DNA from: Pantanalinema sp. GBBB05
Lineage (GTDB): Bacteria; Cyanobacteriota; Cyanobacteriia; Leptolyngbyales; Leptolyngbyaceae
DNA length: 55,900 nt
Assembly: GCA_016743235.1 (NCBI GenBank)
Contig: VRZD01000043.1
Span: forward strand, 1-55,900
Direction: 5' to 3'
Shown here: positions 1-8,727 of the stretch, piece by piece
Layout of the letters: each line of letters opens with the position of its first letter
How positions within the stretch are numbered: position 1 is the stretch's first letter
The notes under the pieces: model-generated
Told to the model about the DNA's origin: nothing
Database searches by the model: none
Seen by the model: only the letters and a program-made list of their open reading frames with translations
Made by a program: the position numbers and the translations under genes

Positions 1-723
1 GAATTTGTTCAACGACTTCTGCCCCGATCATGCTGCTCTTTCCAACCCTGCTGCTCAAAGCATACTTGCTTGCTTCTATTCGAGTATAGGATCAAGGAAA
101 TGCTCAACTTATTGTTACAAGTTACCTAAGGCATCAACCTGTGCAGAAGCCTTAGCAGAAATGCTCAAGCCCTATTTGCCAGAGTCTACTTTGACTGAAT
201 CTGGATTGACAGAATTGTTCGGGAGCGAATCAGAATTATGATCCATTCAACCCGGTTATCTGGGGAGGATCTCCCTGATCCGCTGACTCCAGCCGATCAG
301 CAGCTTTGTTCAAGTTTACAAAACTGGATGCAGGAGTTATTCTACCAATCCTGCGATCGCTCGATTCAACAAGTGTTATCTCAATGTCAATGGTCTTTGG
401 TAATCGATGGCAATGCGGCAACTTGAACATTTATTGCTGGGATCGTGATCGCTATGAGACAGTCAATACCCTGGCTTCAGTAATTCATTGGTGTCTAAAA
501 GCGCTGTTTAGCACCTCTGCTTACATTCAAGTGGGGTCGAGCAATCAGCAACCTATCGTCAACGGCGATCGCACCAATCCTAATGCTCCTAGTCGTCAAT
601 GGAGATAAGTTTTTGCATCCAGTATCAGGTGCTTGTGGACAGAGTGAGAGAGAGGATTCTGTCCGTTCGTGTTGCCATCATCGGAAGCATTTGGATAAAA
701 CCCAGGCTATCACCTAACAATTC
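1..723. other. Unassigned left edge; possible frameshifted small ORF
   Basis: I recognise no gene here. An ORF open from the window edge ends at 241. A second ORF starts at ATG 238 and stops at 426, and a third frame (306-608) runs on with protein-like composition. Reading the 238 frame up to about 420 and then the 306 frame gives one continuous 120-residue peptide, so a frameshifted relic is possible. No motif supports a function. Confidence 0.25.
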
Positions 724-2586
724 CTAAGCTTGCAATAAGATTAGTCGAAGCGAATCCAGTTGAATATACCAGGGGAGTGAGTTTTGCTTCACTATCTCCC
801 ACTTTTCCTTAAACACTTCTGCCTGCACATGATAATCCTGGGCATGAGCTGGTTGAGTATTAAATTTGAGAAACACAGTCATGCGGTGTGGGGTTTCGCT
901 GGTGGCAACGAGCCAACAAGGAAAGGTATTCGATTGGTGAGGATTTTCGGTAAAGCGAAGTTGATGAGCGCGAATGCCGACATAAGCTAAACGATCGGGT
1001 AAAGGTTCAATCACTTGCAAACAAATCCCCCAATCTGTTGCCAGGATTTCTTGGTCAGTGATGGCCTCGACCTGGGAAAAGTTTTTGCATCCAGTTAATT
1101 GAGCCACTCCCAGCACTCCTGGATGTTCAAACACCTCGTATTTAGAACCCAAAGCCAACGCCTGCCCCTTGTCTAGCACTAACAAGTTCTGACAAACTCG
1201 ATAGGCTTCTTCGAGATTGTGGGTAACCAACAAACTGACCCCGTTAAAACTGCGAAGTCGGTTCACCATCTCCTGTTCCATCTGACTCCGCAAATGGGTA
1301 TCCAGGGCTGAAAATGGTTCATCGAGCAATAACACTTCGGGTTCACTGGCGAGGGCTCGGGCAAGTGCCACCCGTTGTTGTTGCCCGCCGGAAAGCTGAC
1401 TGGGATAACGATCGCCATATCCCTGCAACTGCATCGCTTCTAATTGGATCTCTACCCGTTGCCGCACTTCAGCCGATGCCAGGGGTTTCGGTAAACCAAA
1501 GGCGATATTTTGGGCCACGGTCATATGGGGGAACAGCGCATAGTTCTGCACCAGAAACCCAATTCGGCGATCGCGGCTCGGCAGATTAATCCCGTGTTTG
1601 GCATCAAATAGCACCCGCCCATTCAACACAATCTGGCCACTAGTGGGGCTTTCCATGCCAGCGATACAGCGCAGTAACATACTTTTTCCAGCTCCCGATC
1701 CTCCCAATATCCCTAAAGTGGATTCGGTAACCTCAAAGGCTAGATCTAAGTCAAAGTTCGCCAGCCGCTTGCTCAGATTAACGGTTAACCCCGATCGACT
1801 ATCGGTAGGCGTTTGAGGAGGCGGAAACGCACTGGCTTGGGCAAGGGCAGCATCACGTCGTGTGACAGTCGTCGCCTGTTTTACTGCCCTAACGTTGCGC
1901 GATCGACGCTTTTGCCGCTGCTCCTGCCAGAAATTAACCGCAAAGATCCCGGATAGTGACATTAAGATAATCACAATTACCCAGAACCAGGCTTCATTCA
2001 TGGCTCCCGCTTCGACGGCAAAGTAGATCGCCATGGGAATCGTCTGAGTCTGTCCTGGAATGTTCCCGGCCAGCATCAGAGTGGCCCCGAATTCGCCTAA
2101 AGCACGGGCAAACGCTAGCACCGTTCCCGCCAGCACTCCTGGTAGCGCTAAGGGCAACATGATGCGACGAAACACGGTCCACTCGGACGCCCCTAGGGTT
2201 CGGGCCACCGCTAACAAATTGTGATCGACCTGTTCAAAAGCACCCAAGGCGGTGCGATACATCAGGGGAAAAGACACTACCATTGCCGTGATCACGGCCC
2301 CATACCAGGTGAACACCACACTGAAGTCAAAGGACATCAGTAGCTGACCGGCTGACCCATATTTACCGAAACATAACAGCAGCAGAAACCCCACCACAGT
2401 GGGTGGCAGGATCAGGGGTGAGACGAAGACTCCTTCCAGCAAGGATTTGCCTTTTCCCCGGTAACCCAACATCCAATAGGCCGCAGCAATCCCGGCAAAG
2501 AACGTCAAACCTGTGGCGAGAAGGGAAACTTTGAGCGAGATCCACAGGGGAGACAGGTCGAGTGGCACTGCCAACGGATCGTTCAT
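724..2586 (-). CDS. modBC: Molybdate ABC transporter, fused permease-ATPase (ModB-ModC)
   Basis: Inner-membrane import of molybdate, powered by ATP. Residues 1 to about 225 are a ModB-type permease with several hydrophobic segments and the binding-protein-dependent transport signature (EFGATLMLAGNIPGQT, about 165-180). A basic linker follows, then an ATPase with Walker A GGSGAGKS at 295-302, signature LSGGQQQR and Walker B VLLLDEPFSAL. The last roughly 120 residues are where ModC carries its molybdate-binding domain, but that region looks divergent. Fused modBC genes are known in cyanobacteria. The gene lies 41 bp after modA on the same strand, so the two are probably co-transcribed. The ATG at 2586 opens directly into the first membrane segment. 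The length of 620 aa fits the sum of ModB and ModC. Confidence 0.93.
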   Translation of the reverse strand: MNDPLAVPLDLSPLWISLKVSLLATGLTFFAGIAAAYWMLGYRGKGKSLLEGVFVSPLILPPTVVGFLLLLCFGKYGSAGQLLMSFDFSVVFTWYGAVITAMVVSFPLMYRTALGAFEQVDHNLLAVARTLGASEWTVFRRIMLPLALPGVLAGTVLAFARALGEFGATLMLAGNIPGQTQTIPMAIYFAVEAGAMNEAWFWVIVIILMSLSGIFAVNFWQEQRQKRRSRNVRAVKQATTVTRRDAALAQASAFPPPQTPTDSRSGLTVNLSKRLANFDLDLAFEVTESTLGILGGSGAGKSMLLRCIAGMESPTSGQIVLNGRVLFDAKHGINLPSRDRRIGFLVQNYALFPHMTVAQNIAFGLPKPLASAEVRQRVEIQLEAMQLQGYGDRYPSQLSGGQQQRVALARALASEPEVLLLDEPFSALDTHLRSQMEQEMVNRLRSFNGVSLLVTHNLEEAYRVCQNLLVLDKGQALALGSKYEVFEHPGVLGVAQLTGCKNFSQVEAITDQEILATDWGICLQVIEPLPDRLAYVGIRAHQLRFTENPHQSNTFPCWLVATSETPHRMTVFLKFNTQPAHAQDYHVQAEVFKEKWEIVKQNSLPWYIQLDSLRLILLQA

Positions 2587-2627
2587 AGCCGAATTGAGTC
2601 ACTCATGGAAACGCTTTGGGGATGGGG

Positions 2628-3416
2628 CTATTTGATAATAAAGCCGTACTGACGTAATACTCCTTTGGCTTCACTGCCAGAGAGGTATTTGACCAATGCC
2701 TTAGCATCGTCAATATTTTTGCTACTCTTGAGCACTGCCATCGGATATACGATCGGTGAATGATATGAATCATTGGCAGTCACTGCAACTTTCACTTTGG
2801 TGGAAATCTTGGCATCAGTGAGGTAAACTATGCCAGCATCCGCATTGCCACTTTCTACAGATGCCAGCACTTGCCGCACGTTGTTGGCATAAACGAGTTT
2901 CGGTTTCACGTCGTTCCATAAGTTCAGTTTCTGCAACACTTGTTCAGCATACTGACCGGCGGGCACACTGCGCGGTTCGCCGATCGCAATCCGCTTGATC
3001 TCCGGTTTCTTCAAACTGGCGAAACTGGTAACGGCTCTAGATCCTTTAGGAACGACCAAGACCAGCTTGTTATTCGCCAGATTGGCACGTGTCCCAGGCA
3101 TCAAGCCCCCCTTTTGCTCCAGGGTATCCATTTGTCGCTTCGCCGCCGAGATAAAAACATCTGCAGGAGCACCCTGCTCAATCTGTTGTAGGAGAGCGCC
3201 TGATGCCCCAAAGTTAAAGGTCAAGTTCACATCCGCATGGGTTTTCTGATACAGCGGTTTAATCTCCTCCATCACATCCTTCAGGCTAGCTGCTGCCGAT
3301 ATCAGCAGGTTGGTACTGGCCTGGACCGGTTCAGGATTGACGAAGCGCAACCCCAGGACCAGAAAGAAACCAATGAGCGCAGCACTCAAAAATGATAAAA
3401 GCTGTTTACGTTGCAT
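2628..3416 (-). CDS. modA: Molybdate-binding periplasmic protein ModA
   Basis: Solute-binding component that captures molybdate outside the inner membrane and hands it to ModBC. The 262-aa protein has an N-terminal hydrophobic export segment (residues about 7-25, then VQAS). The mature part begins LLISAAASLKDVMEEI, the typical ModA start. FGASGALLQQIEQGAPADVF and GNADAGIVYLTDA are further family motifs. It is the first gene of the minus-strand modA-modBC unit and is divergent from the Mop/TOBE gene, with an inverted repeat between them that could carry molybdate-responsive control. Family assignment is secure. Discrimination between molybdate and tungstate cannot be read from sequence alone. 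Confidence 0.93.
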   Translation of the reverse strand: MQRKQLLSFLSAALIGFFLVLGLRFVNPEPVQASTNLLISAAASLKDVMEEIKPLYQKTHADVNLTFNFGASGALLQQIEQGAPADVFISAAKRQMDTLEQKGGLMPGTRANLANNKLVLVVPKGSRAVTSFASLKKPEIKRIAIGEPRSVPAGQYAEQVLQKLNLWNDVKPKLVYANNVRQVLASVESGNADAGIVYLTDAKISTKVKVAVTANDSYHSPIVYPMAVLKSSKNIDDAKALVKYLSGSEAKGVLRQYGFIIK

Positions 3417-3451
3417 AGAATCATCTCTAAATCGAGACGCTTGAGAGCAGA

Positions 3452-3471
3452 GTTGGTAAAATCATACCAAC
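3452..3471. promoter_or_regulatory. Inverted repeat between modA and the Mop gene (candidate operator)
   Basis: GTTGGTA, six bases, TACCAAC: a perfect 7-bp dyad in the 89-bp divergent intergenic region. A looser dyad (CCAA, 5 bases, TTGG) follows at about 3488-3500, just before the ATG at 3506. The half-sites ATACCAACCT and TTGGTAATAA recur downstream of the Mop gene near 4072 and 4139. The position suits a molybdate-responsive or self-regulating site; this is inference. Confidence 0.45.
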
Positions 3472-3535
3472 CTTAGCTGATCTTTCCAACTAAATTGGTA
3501 ATAAAATGCCCAGAAAAGACTAAGGATGGATTACC

Positions 3536-3994
3536 TTGCAAACCTCTGAGGAGGAGCGCCAACTGCTGGAAGAAATCTGTCATATGTCCCAACGCCCCAA
3601 AACTGAAGTGTTGCGGGAGATGCTGCGAGGATTAAAAGATTCAACCCCTGCCCAGCCTGAGGGAACTGATTCCGTGCCTCTCACTGAAGGTCGAACCTCT
3701 AAGCGATCGCGCCCAACTCAACCTACGGAGCCAGTCACCACCCAGCCTGAGGCTCAGACCAGAGAACTTCATCTCAAGAAGCCGTTGAAGGTTAGTTCTC
3801 GCAACATTGTGGCAGGTAAAGTCAAGCAGGTGATCAAAGGGTCAGTCAATACGGAGGTCACGATTGAAATTGTGCACCGAGTTGAACTGACTTCAACGAT
3901 TACGACAACCTCGGCAGAAGACTTGGGGCTAGAGGCAGGCAAAACTGCCTATGCTGTGATCAAGTCCAGCGATGTGGTTGAGGCAATGGAATAA
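3536..3994 (+). CDS. Mop/TOBE molybdate-binding protein, early stop in the original 5' end
   Basis: The C-terminal about 70 residues form a Mop (TOBE) domain: SSRNIVAGKVKQVIKGSVNTEV, then AVIKSSDVV. Such domains bind molybdate for storage or sensing. The N-terminus (SEEERQLLEEICHMSQRPKTEVLREMLRGL) looks like the helices of a ribbon-helix-helix DNA-binding domain. The ORF as called begins at TTG 3536. Upstream in the same frame, ATG 3506 gives MPRKD, then TAA (3521-3523), then GWITLQTSEEE. From memory, related cyanobacterial proteins read MPRKDxGWIT at this point, so the gene probably began at 3506 and has lost a sense codon (CAA or AAA) to TAA. If so, the beta-strand of the DNA-binding domain is missing unless translation restarts (AAGGA at 3522-3526 precedes the TTG) or the stop is read through. 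The domain call is firm; the state of the gene is uncertain. Confidence 0.75.
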   Translation: MQTSEEERQLLEEICHMSQRPKTEVLREMLRGLKDSTPAQPEGTDSVPLTEGRTSKRSRPTQPTEPVTTQPEAQTRELHLKKPLKVSSRNIVAGKVKQVIKGSVNTEVTIEIVHRVELTSTITTTSAEDLGLEAGKTAYAVIKSSDVVEAME

Positions 3995-4319
3995 ATTTTG
4001 CCATCCACTATCGAGGTGGCGCGATCTAGCTTGTCTATTGCAGGATAAGCTAGCAATTTGTTGTGCCAGTCAATACCAACCTGCTGCATGATAATTGAAT
4101 CTTTGCAGAGAATTTGTAACCTACAATACACCAATAAAGTTGGTAATAAGATTACGGTTTGTATGCGGAATCAGGTAGTATTTGGTGAGAGCGGGCATCT
4201 CTCGATGGCATAGTTCGCAGGGCTGCGATATCGTTTAGCAATCAGGAGAGGGTGGGGAACGGTGACACATACCTTGATCCTAGCGATCGCCAAAGTAACT
4301 TTTTGAGTTCTTTTGCTGT
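3995..4319. other. Intergenic region with repeated TTGGTAATAA-type half-sites
   Basis: No gene recognised. It contains TACCAACCT near 4073 and ACCAATAAAGTTGGTAATAAG near 4129-4149. These repeat sequences seen in the modA/Mop intergenic region, and their role here is unknown. Confidence 0.3.
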
Positions 4320-5390
4320 TTACGTAGCTGAGAGGTCATCTTGTTTGAACTCCTCAACTACAGCCGCGACAGACTCAATTTCATGCTGTAAGTCTTCGAT
4401 GGACGGAAGTTTCTCCTTAAATTCGTCAGGGAGCGCAGCGGTAGTGCGGTAGGTAGAGACGCTGATCGGCTGACTCATGCCGCGTAGGGCGTACTCGACA
4501 ACGGACTTCTTCTTAGAACGACAAAGGATAATTCCGATCGTCGGGTTATCGTGTTGACGGCGTAGTTTCTCGTCAATCACGTTGACATAGAAGTTGATTT
4601 GCCCTGAATACTCAGGCTTGAAATCTGTTGTTTTTAACTCGATGACTACAAAGCAACTGAGCCCAAGATGGTAAAAGAGAAGATCAACGAAAAACTCATC
4701 CCCTTCAACCTCCAAGCGATACTGGCTGCCTACAAAAGCAAATCCAACCCCCAGTTCGAGCAGAAATTTCTGCATCCGCTCAACCAAGGCACGCTCTAAG
4801 TCACGTTCCAAAGCCCTTTCATGTAGCCCCAGAAACTCAAGGTTATACTCCGATTTAAGCAGGCTTTGAGCCAGATCAGATTGAGGTGCCGGGAGTACCT
4901 CTTGAAAATTAGTTAATGCACCACCTTGGCGATTGTACAGAGCTGTATCAATCTGGTGAACCAAAATGTTGCGACTCCAGCTATTTTCAAGCGTCTTCTG
5001 CATATACCAGATCCGTTGCTCCGGGTCTTTCACCTTATCCAGGATCACGCAGTTATGCTTCCAGGGAATTTTTGCACCAAGTTGGTGCAGAATTACTTCG
5101 TCAGAATAAGCCTCAGCAAACGATCGCATATAGTTAAGGTTTCGGGGAGAGAAGCCGGTCATCTCAGGAAACTCTATCTTGAGATCACGGGCTAAGCGAT
5201 CGATGACCTTTGCTCCCCACCCCTCCTCCTTCTGGCGTTGCAGAATTTCCCGCCCAATCTGCCAGTAGAGCAGCACTAATTCTTGATTAACTGCTAACGC
5301 TGCTTTAATCTGAGTAGAGCGAATTCTTTCCTTCAAATGACGGAAGAAATCATCATAATCATCAGGAAATAGGGAAGATTGCTTGGGCAT
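4320..5390 (-). CDS. PDDEXK nuclease-like protein (YhcG/DUF1016 family)
   Basis: A 356-aa protein with two parts. The N-terminal half (about residues 10-160) is the DUF1016 N-terminal domain, with QELVLLYWQIGREI and FPEMTGFSPRNLNYMRSFAEAY. The C-terminal half is a PD-(D/E)xK-type nuclease fold, with FFVDLLFYH supplying the Asp and CFVVIELKT the E-x-K. The family is widespread and usually sits in defence-type or mobile neighbourhoods; its true role is not settled. It stands alone on the minus strand beside a broken parA and repeat-rich DNA, which suggests horizontal acquisition. All expected motif residues are present, so it is probably intact. Confidence 0.85.
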   Translation of the reverse strand: MPKQSSLFPDDYDDFFRHLKERIRSTQIKAALAVNQELVLLYWQIGREILQRQKEEGWGAKVIDRLARDLKIEFPEMTGFSPRNLNYMRSFAEAYSDEVILHQLGAKIPWKHNCVILDKVKDPEQRIWYMQKTLENSWSRNILVHQIDTALYNRQGGALTNFQEVLPAPQSDLAQSLLKSEYNLEFLGLHERALERDLERALVERMQKFLLELGVGFAFVGSQYRLEVEGDEFFVDLLFYHLGLSCFVVIELKTTDFKPEYSGQINFYVNVIDEKLRRQHDNPTIGIILCRSKKKSVVEYALRGMSQPISVSTYRTTAALPDEFKEKLPSIEDLQHEIESVAAVVEEFKQDDLSAT

Positions 5391-5426
5391 GACGAGACTA
5401 GGGAGCCGTATTTTGTAAATTCATCT

Positions 5427-5488
5427 GTCGTATTTTGAAATGCCACAGTACAATTGGGCAAATCAAACGTCGTATGATGAAATACGAC
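5427..5488. promoter_or_regulatory. Repeated GTCGTAT operator upstream of the parA relic
   Basis: GTCGTAT (5469-5475), six bases, ATACGAC (5482-5488) is a perfect dyad. A further direct copy of GTCGTAT lies at 5427-5433, and CGTATTTTG near 5407. Clustered dyads just before a ParA-type gene resemble the autoregulatory operators or centromere-like sites of partition cassettes. Function is inferred. Confidence 0.5.
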
Positions 5489-5516
5489 ATGAAAGTATCG
5501 ACTTATACCAAAGTAA

Positions 5517-5795
5517 CAATCACATCAAATTGTTGTAGGAATCCTTGCCAATGCAGGTGGGGTGGGCAAAACAACGCTAGCAGTCCATCTAGCCTACGAC
5601 CTGTTCAAGCGGGGTTGCTCTGTAGCACTGATTGATCTCGCTCCCCAGCGGGCGCTGGACGTATTCTGTGGGTTGCCGTCCGTCGAAGCTGAAAACAGTG
5701 TCGTCCGAGTGCTTTTAAAGGACTTTGACGGTAAGTAGTCGCTGGCTTCAGCTTGGGACACTCTAAAGATTGAAAGCGAACGATCGTACTTACGC
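5517..5795 (+). pseudogene. ParA-family ATPase, broken
   Basis: In one frame (from CAA 5517) the DNA reads IVVGILANAGGVGKTTLAVH, then LAYDLFKRGCSVALIDLAPQRALDVFCGLP. This is a classic ParA/MinD deviant Walker A (GGVGKTT) followed by the second conserved strand (VALIDL). There is no start codon in frame before it (TAA at 5514). After DFDGK comes TAG, and the same frame resumes SLASAWDTLKIES before another TGA. The C-terminal two thirds are absent. So this is a decayed partition ATPase, probably from a plasmid or toxin/partition module. The match to ParA is clear from the motif, and the nonsense codon and missing C-terminus make it non-functional. Confidence 0.75.
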
Positions 5796-5975
5796 TGACG
5801 GCTTGTTTGCGATTGCGGCGAATGCCACAACCACTCCTTGGCATAATCTCAAAGATGAAACGTGGCGCAACTCAAGTTAAAGAGGATGGATATGCGATTG
5901 AGAGCCCCAGAGAACCTGATAATTCGGATCCAGCGAGAGGATGAACCGTAAGGTTGGCGGTACTTGACCGACTAA

Positions 5976-6977
5976 TCAGGTCTGGGCGCTAAACTCGGTA
6001 GGATCCACACCCCAGTTCACCCAACGAATTGCCTCTCGGGCAGAATCCAGATCGGGAGGCACCCGCAGGATATGGATAAAGCCAGTACTGGGGCAGGTCA
6101 TCTTGAGCAAATGCACGGGTTCTACATCAACGTCTGAGGCAAGGCGCAGCAGGCTATATTCCTGCCAGGTATCCAGTGCGATCGCCTGTAACTCCTGACA
6201 GATTCGCCCATAGCCAATCTCCTGGATTAAGACCCGTCGCAGTTCAGCATTCTCTTCTTCCAGCAGCCAGGTAGATTGCCACTGCTGGGGGTGATACTGT
6301 CCATACTTCTGTGGCAGATGGATGCCGTGATAGGCATAAACGGAAAATCCGTCTGGGTAATAGATGGCAGGCATCGCCAGGGCATGGATTTGCCCACTTT
6401 CATCCCAGTGGATTTGAGGTCGCTGACACACAATGGCTTGCTCCTCAAAGGGAAACATCCACCCTACAGCCCGGAAATAATTGCAGAACAACGCATAGCG
6501 ATCGTCATCCAGCTTTATGCCCAGTTGGCTGGCTGCCTCAAACACCGCCGCCCAACCCATACCCCATTCTGGCAACAAGCAATTGTTCAGTGGCTCGACG
6601 CCTGCTTCTGGCAAACTCTCCTGCACCAACCACAGGAACGAGCGGCAAAATTGCGTGATGAACGGGGTGCCGATCGTCCGATTCAATTCCTCCAGGAGGT
6701 TTCCTAGCGAAGCTTTCAGGGGCTTCCAGAGGTCTTCTCGTAACCCTTGCCACAACTCCAATACCAGACTATCCCGTTCTGCATAGGCTTGCTGCACGAA
6801 CGGTAGGGCTGCCAAGGGGCTATCCACCCAAACCAGGTCTGGGGGACGCTGTTCCGTATAGTCATACAGCGCTAGGATGGCAGAGGTCGCCTGGTTCTGA
6901 TCCAGAGGATGGCTGAGACGATCGCGCCATTTCTGAACCAGGGACTGAAGCAATTGCTGGCGATCGGTGGAGTCCAT
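5976..6977 (-). CDS. DUF6745-like conserved hypothetical protein
   Basis: A 333-aa protein without signal peptide or membrane segments. It has many aromatic residues and a C-terminal part (YSLLRLASDVDVEPVHLLKM, then STGFIHILRVPPDLDSAREAIRWVNWGVDPTEF) typical of a cyanobacterial family that I recall under DUF6745. No catalytic motif is recognisable. The stop lies in plain intergenic DNA, and the start is 17 bp after the end of the WGR-domain gene on the same strand, so the two probably form a unit. Family members often occur as repeated paralogues next to SUKH/leucine-rich/WGR proteins. A role in protein-protein or toxin-immunity networks is a guess. Confidence 0.6.
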   Translation of the reverse strand: MDSTDRQQLLQSLVQKWRDRLSHPLDQNQATSAILALYDYTEQRPPDLVWVDSPLAALPFVQQAYAERDSLVLELWQGLREDLWKPLKASLGNLLEELNRTIGTPFITQFCRSFLWLVQESLPEAGVEPLNNCLLPEWGMGWAAVFEAASQLGIKLDDDRYALFCNYFRAVGWMFPFEEQAIVCQRPQIHWDESGQIHALAMPAIYYPDGFSVYAYHGIHLPQKYGQYHPQQWQSTWLLEEENAELRRVLIQEIGYGRICQELQAIALDTWQEYSLLRLASDVDVEPVHLLKMTCPSTGFIHILRVPPDLDSAREAIRWVNWGVDPTEFSAQT

Positions 6978-6994
6978 ATCAAGGGTTGTGCAGG

Positions 6995-7960
6995 CTAAAA
7001 GGCATCCATATGCAGCCCGAGTTGGTTAGTATGAGTTGAACATTGAAAAATGGAAATTGGGCAATCCTCGGTCAAACTCCCATAGTCCTCACCGCCCGGA
7101 GCACCCCTGGATAACAAAAACAAAAACTGCATAGTTTCCTGGCACACCGGACAAGTGGGATACCCCGTAAACTGCTGCCAGAAACAGGGCCATCCCCCTA
7201 ATTTATCCATCTTCCTGACATTATCATTGCCATCGAAGATCTCTTCTTCCCCTTCATCGCCATATTCGGTGTTGTAAACGTCCTGAGCTTCTTCATACGT
7301 TGGGTAATCATCAAAGGCTTGCCACCCAACAATCTGATGCACTGGCGCCGAGTCTTCCGGCTTATCATCCAGGGTCTCGGTGTCCTCAGGCGGAAGCACT
7401 CTGATATCTTCAGTCGCCATCTCATCGTCCGCAACCGCGATATAGTAGGCGCAACCACAAGCATCATGACTACAAATCATCACCTGGAGTAACCCTTGAC
7501 CACATTTGCCCTGAAATTCTGCGGGTAAATCCTGCAAATTCAGTTGGAAATAGCACTCTTTCGGATGACCGCAATCCATGCAAGTTGCTCTGGGATCTTG
7601 GAGATTGAACCAGAGTTTTCCACCATATTTAGAAGCGAGAGGCGCGTCTGTTCTGGATTCTACAATCGGGCTCCAAGCGGTGCGGCGGAGATGGTTGAAG
7701 CGGGCAATCCCTCGAAGCACGGGGCGCTTGGTGCGATCTCCCGCTACCGCTGGCTCATACCCTTTCTTCAACTTACTATGAATCACCTTCTTGGCCTCTG
7801 CCTGAGCCTTTGCCTCCGTGTCATAGGTTTTGGTGGAGGCACTGCCCGCATCCCCAATCCGACCATAGCGAATCGTCACCTCCAATCCATTCAGGGTCAC
7901 TTCGTAGAACTTGTGGGACTTCTCGTCCGAGAACTCCAGGTAGGTCGTCTCTTGGGTCAT
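6995..7960 (-). CDS. WGR-domain protein with a YwqG/DUF1963-like C-terminus
   Basis: Residues about 1-75 form a WGR domain (TTYLEFSDEKSHKFYEV, then VTIRYGRIGDAGSASTKTY, with the family-type GRIG core). The middle part has a CxxC pair and a Cys-rich stretch (CMDCGHPKECYFQLNLQDLP, MICSHDACGCAYYIAV). The end (KLGGWPCFWQQFTGYPTCPVCQETMQFLFLL) resembles the YwqG/DUF1963 fold, with another CPVC pair that may bind a metal. I start at ATG 7960 (MTQETTYLEF) rather than the ATG 30 bp further upstream, because the domain starts there. WGR domains bind nucleic acids in PARPs but occur here without a catalytic domain. Its partner is likely the gene just downstream. Confidence 0.7.
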   Translation of the reverse strand: MTQETTYLEFSDEKSHKFYEVTLNGLEVTIRYGRIGDAGSASTKTYDTEAKAQAEAKKVIHSKLKKGYEPAVAGDRTKRPVLRGIARFNHLRRTAWSPIVESRTDAPLASKYGGKLWFNLQDPRATCMDCGHPKECYFQLNLQDLPAEFQGKCGQGLLQVMICSHDACGCAYYIAVADDEMATEDIRVLPPEDTETLDDKPEDSAPVHQIVGWQAFDDYPTYEEAQDVYNTEYGDEGEEEIFDGNDNVRKMDKLGGWPCFWQQFTGYPTCPVCQETMQFLFLLSRGAPGGEDYGSLTEDCPISIFQCSTHTNQLGLHMDAF

Positions 7961-8129
7961 AGGACGGGGATCAGGAAACCAGACACCCAATTTTAGCTTG
8001 CTGGATTAAGACATACTCTTGCTGCCAAGAGTTCGTGGCAGCGATCGCCGTCACTAGCCAGGAACTAACGATTTGGAGCGATCGTCTCTACGCTCGTTGC
8101 TGCAAGTGACCAATGGTCTGCGTGTACCG

Positions 8130-8537
8130 GGATAGATGGATCTGTTGGGCGTACCTGACATGGGGTAACACCGGAGGAGACTATCGTGGATTGGAGTTTG
8201 TTACCGGGATAGCGAAATTAGTGGTTTGCTCGTTCTGATTCAGGATGGTAGTGGAGATCCGTTCTGCTTGCTTAGCAACCAACGGAACGAGCGAGGTGAA
8301 TGCGCGGTGACCAAAGTAGACCACGAAACCTGAGAACCGCAGGGGGGGATTGCATCCTCTTTGGATCGGCTGCTCTGGTTTGTATTGAGCGATATGCAAC
8401 GCTACTTGCGCTTATCGGATGGGGAGTTTAAGGATGAGGATGAACTAGAGGAATCGGGGTACAACGATGAGTGGAGTTGGTACAACGATTCGGATTACTG
8501 TTTGCAGTATGACCCGGATATTGCGACGTTTCGTTAG
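8130..8537 (+). pseudogene. SUKH/SMI1-KNR4-like protein, decayed
   Basis: A long stretch in one frame reads SGLLVLIQDGSGDPFCLLSN, then VTKVDHET, TGA, then IASSLDRLLWFVLSD and an acidic tail ending IATFR at 8537. The sequence GDP, then VxxxDHE, then ASSxxxFL is the usual SUKH (SMI1/KNR4) pattern. Upstream, LLGVPDMG and GGDYRGLEF lie in other frames, so frameshifts are present as well as the TGA. SUKH proteins act as immunity partners to secreted nuclease toxins. The assignment rests on motif memory and needs a profile search; the decay is directly visible. Confidence 0.45.
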
Positions 8538-8605
8538 GGACTATTGATGTTATACGATCGCGATCGAACAAAGATGAGCTGGGTCAATCACCTAAATCCA
8601 TAAAA

Positions 8606-8679
8606 GCTGAGATTCTTTTTCCACCTCATGCCTCTAATCAGAGTGAGCAGTAGAAGCCTTAATTGGCAAGAATCTCAGC
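8606..8679. repeat. 12-bp perfect inverted repeat flanking 50 bp
   Basis: GCTGAGATTCTT (8606-8617) and AAGAATCTCAGC (8668-8679) are perfect reverse complements. Not followed by a clear T-run. It could be the ends of a tiny mobile element or a long-loop hairpin; no family recognised. Confidence 0.4.
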
Positions 8680-8727
8680 CTAAACAACCAAAATGTCTTT
8701 CGGCTGAGACTGATCCCATCAGCACAG

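Noticed and set aside
5435..5635. A short ORF in a different frame over the parA relic
   Set aside because: Its composition is not protein-like after residue 20, and the other frame carries the ParA motif.
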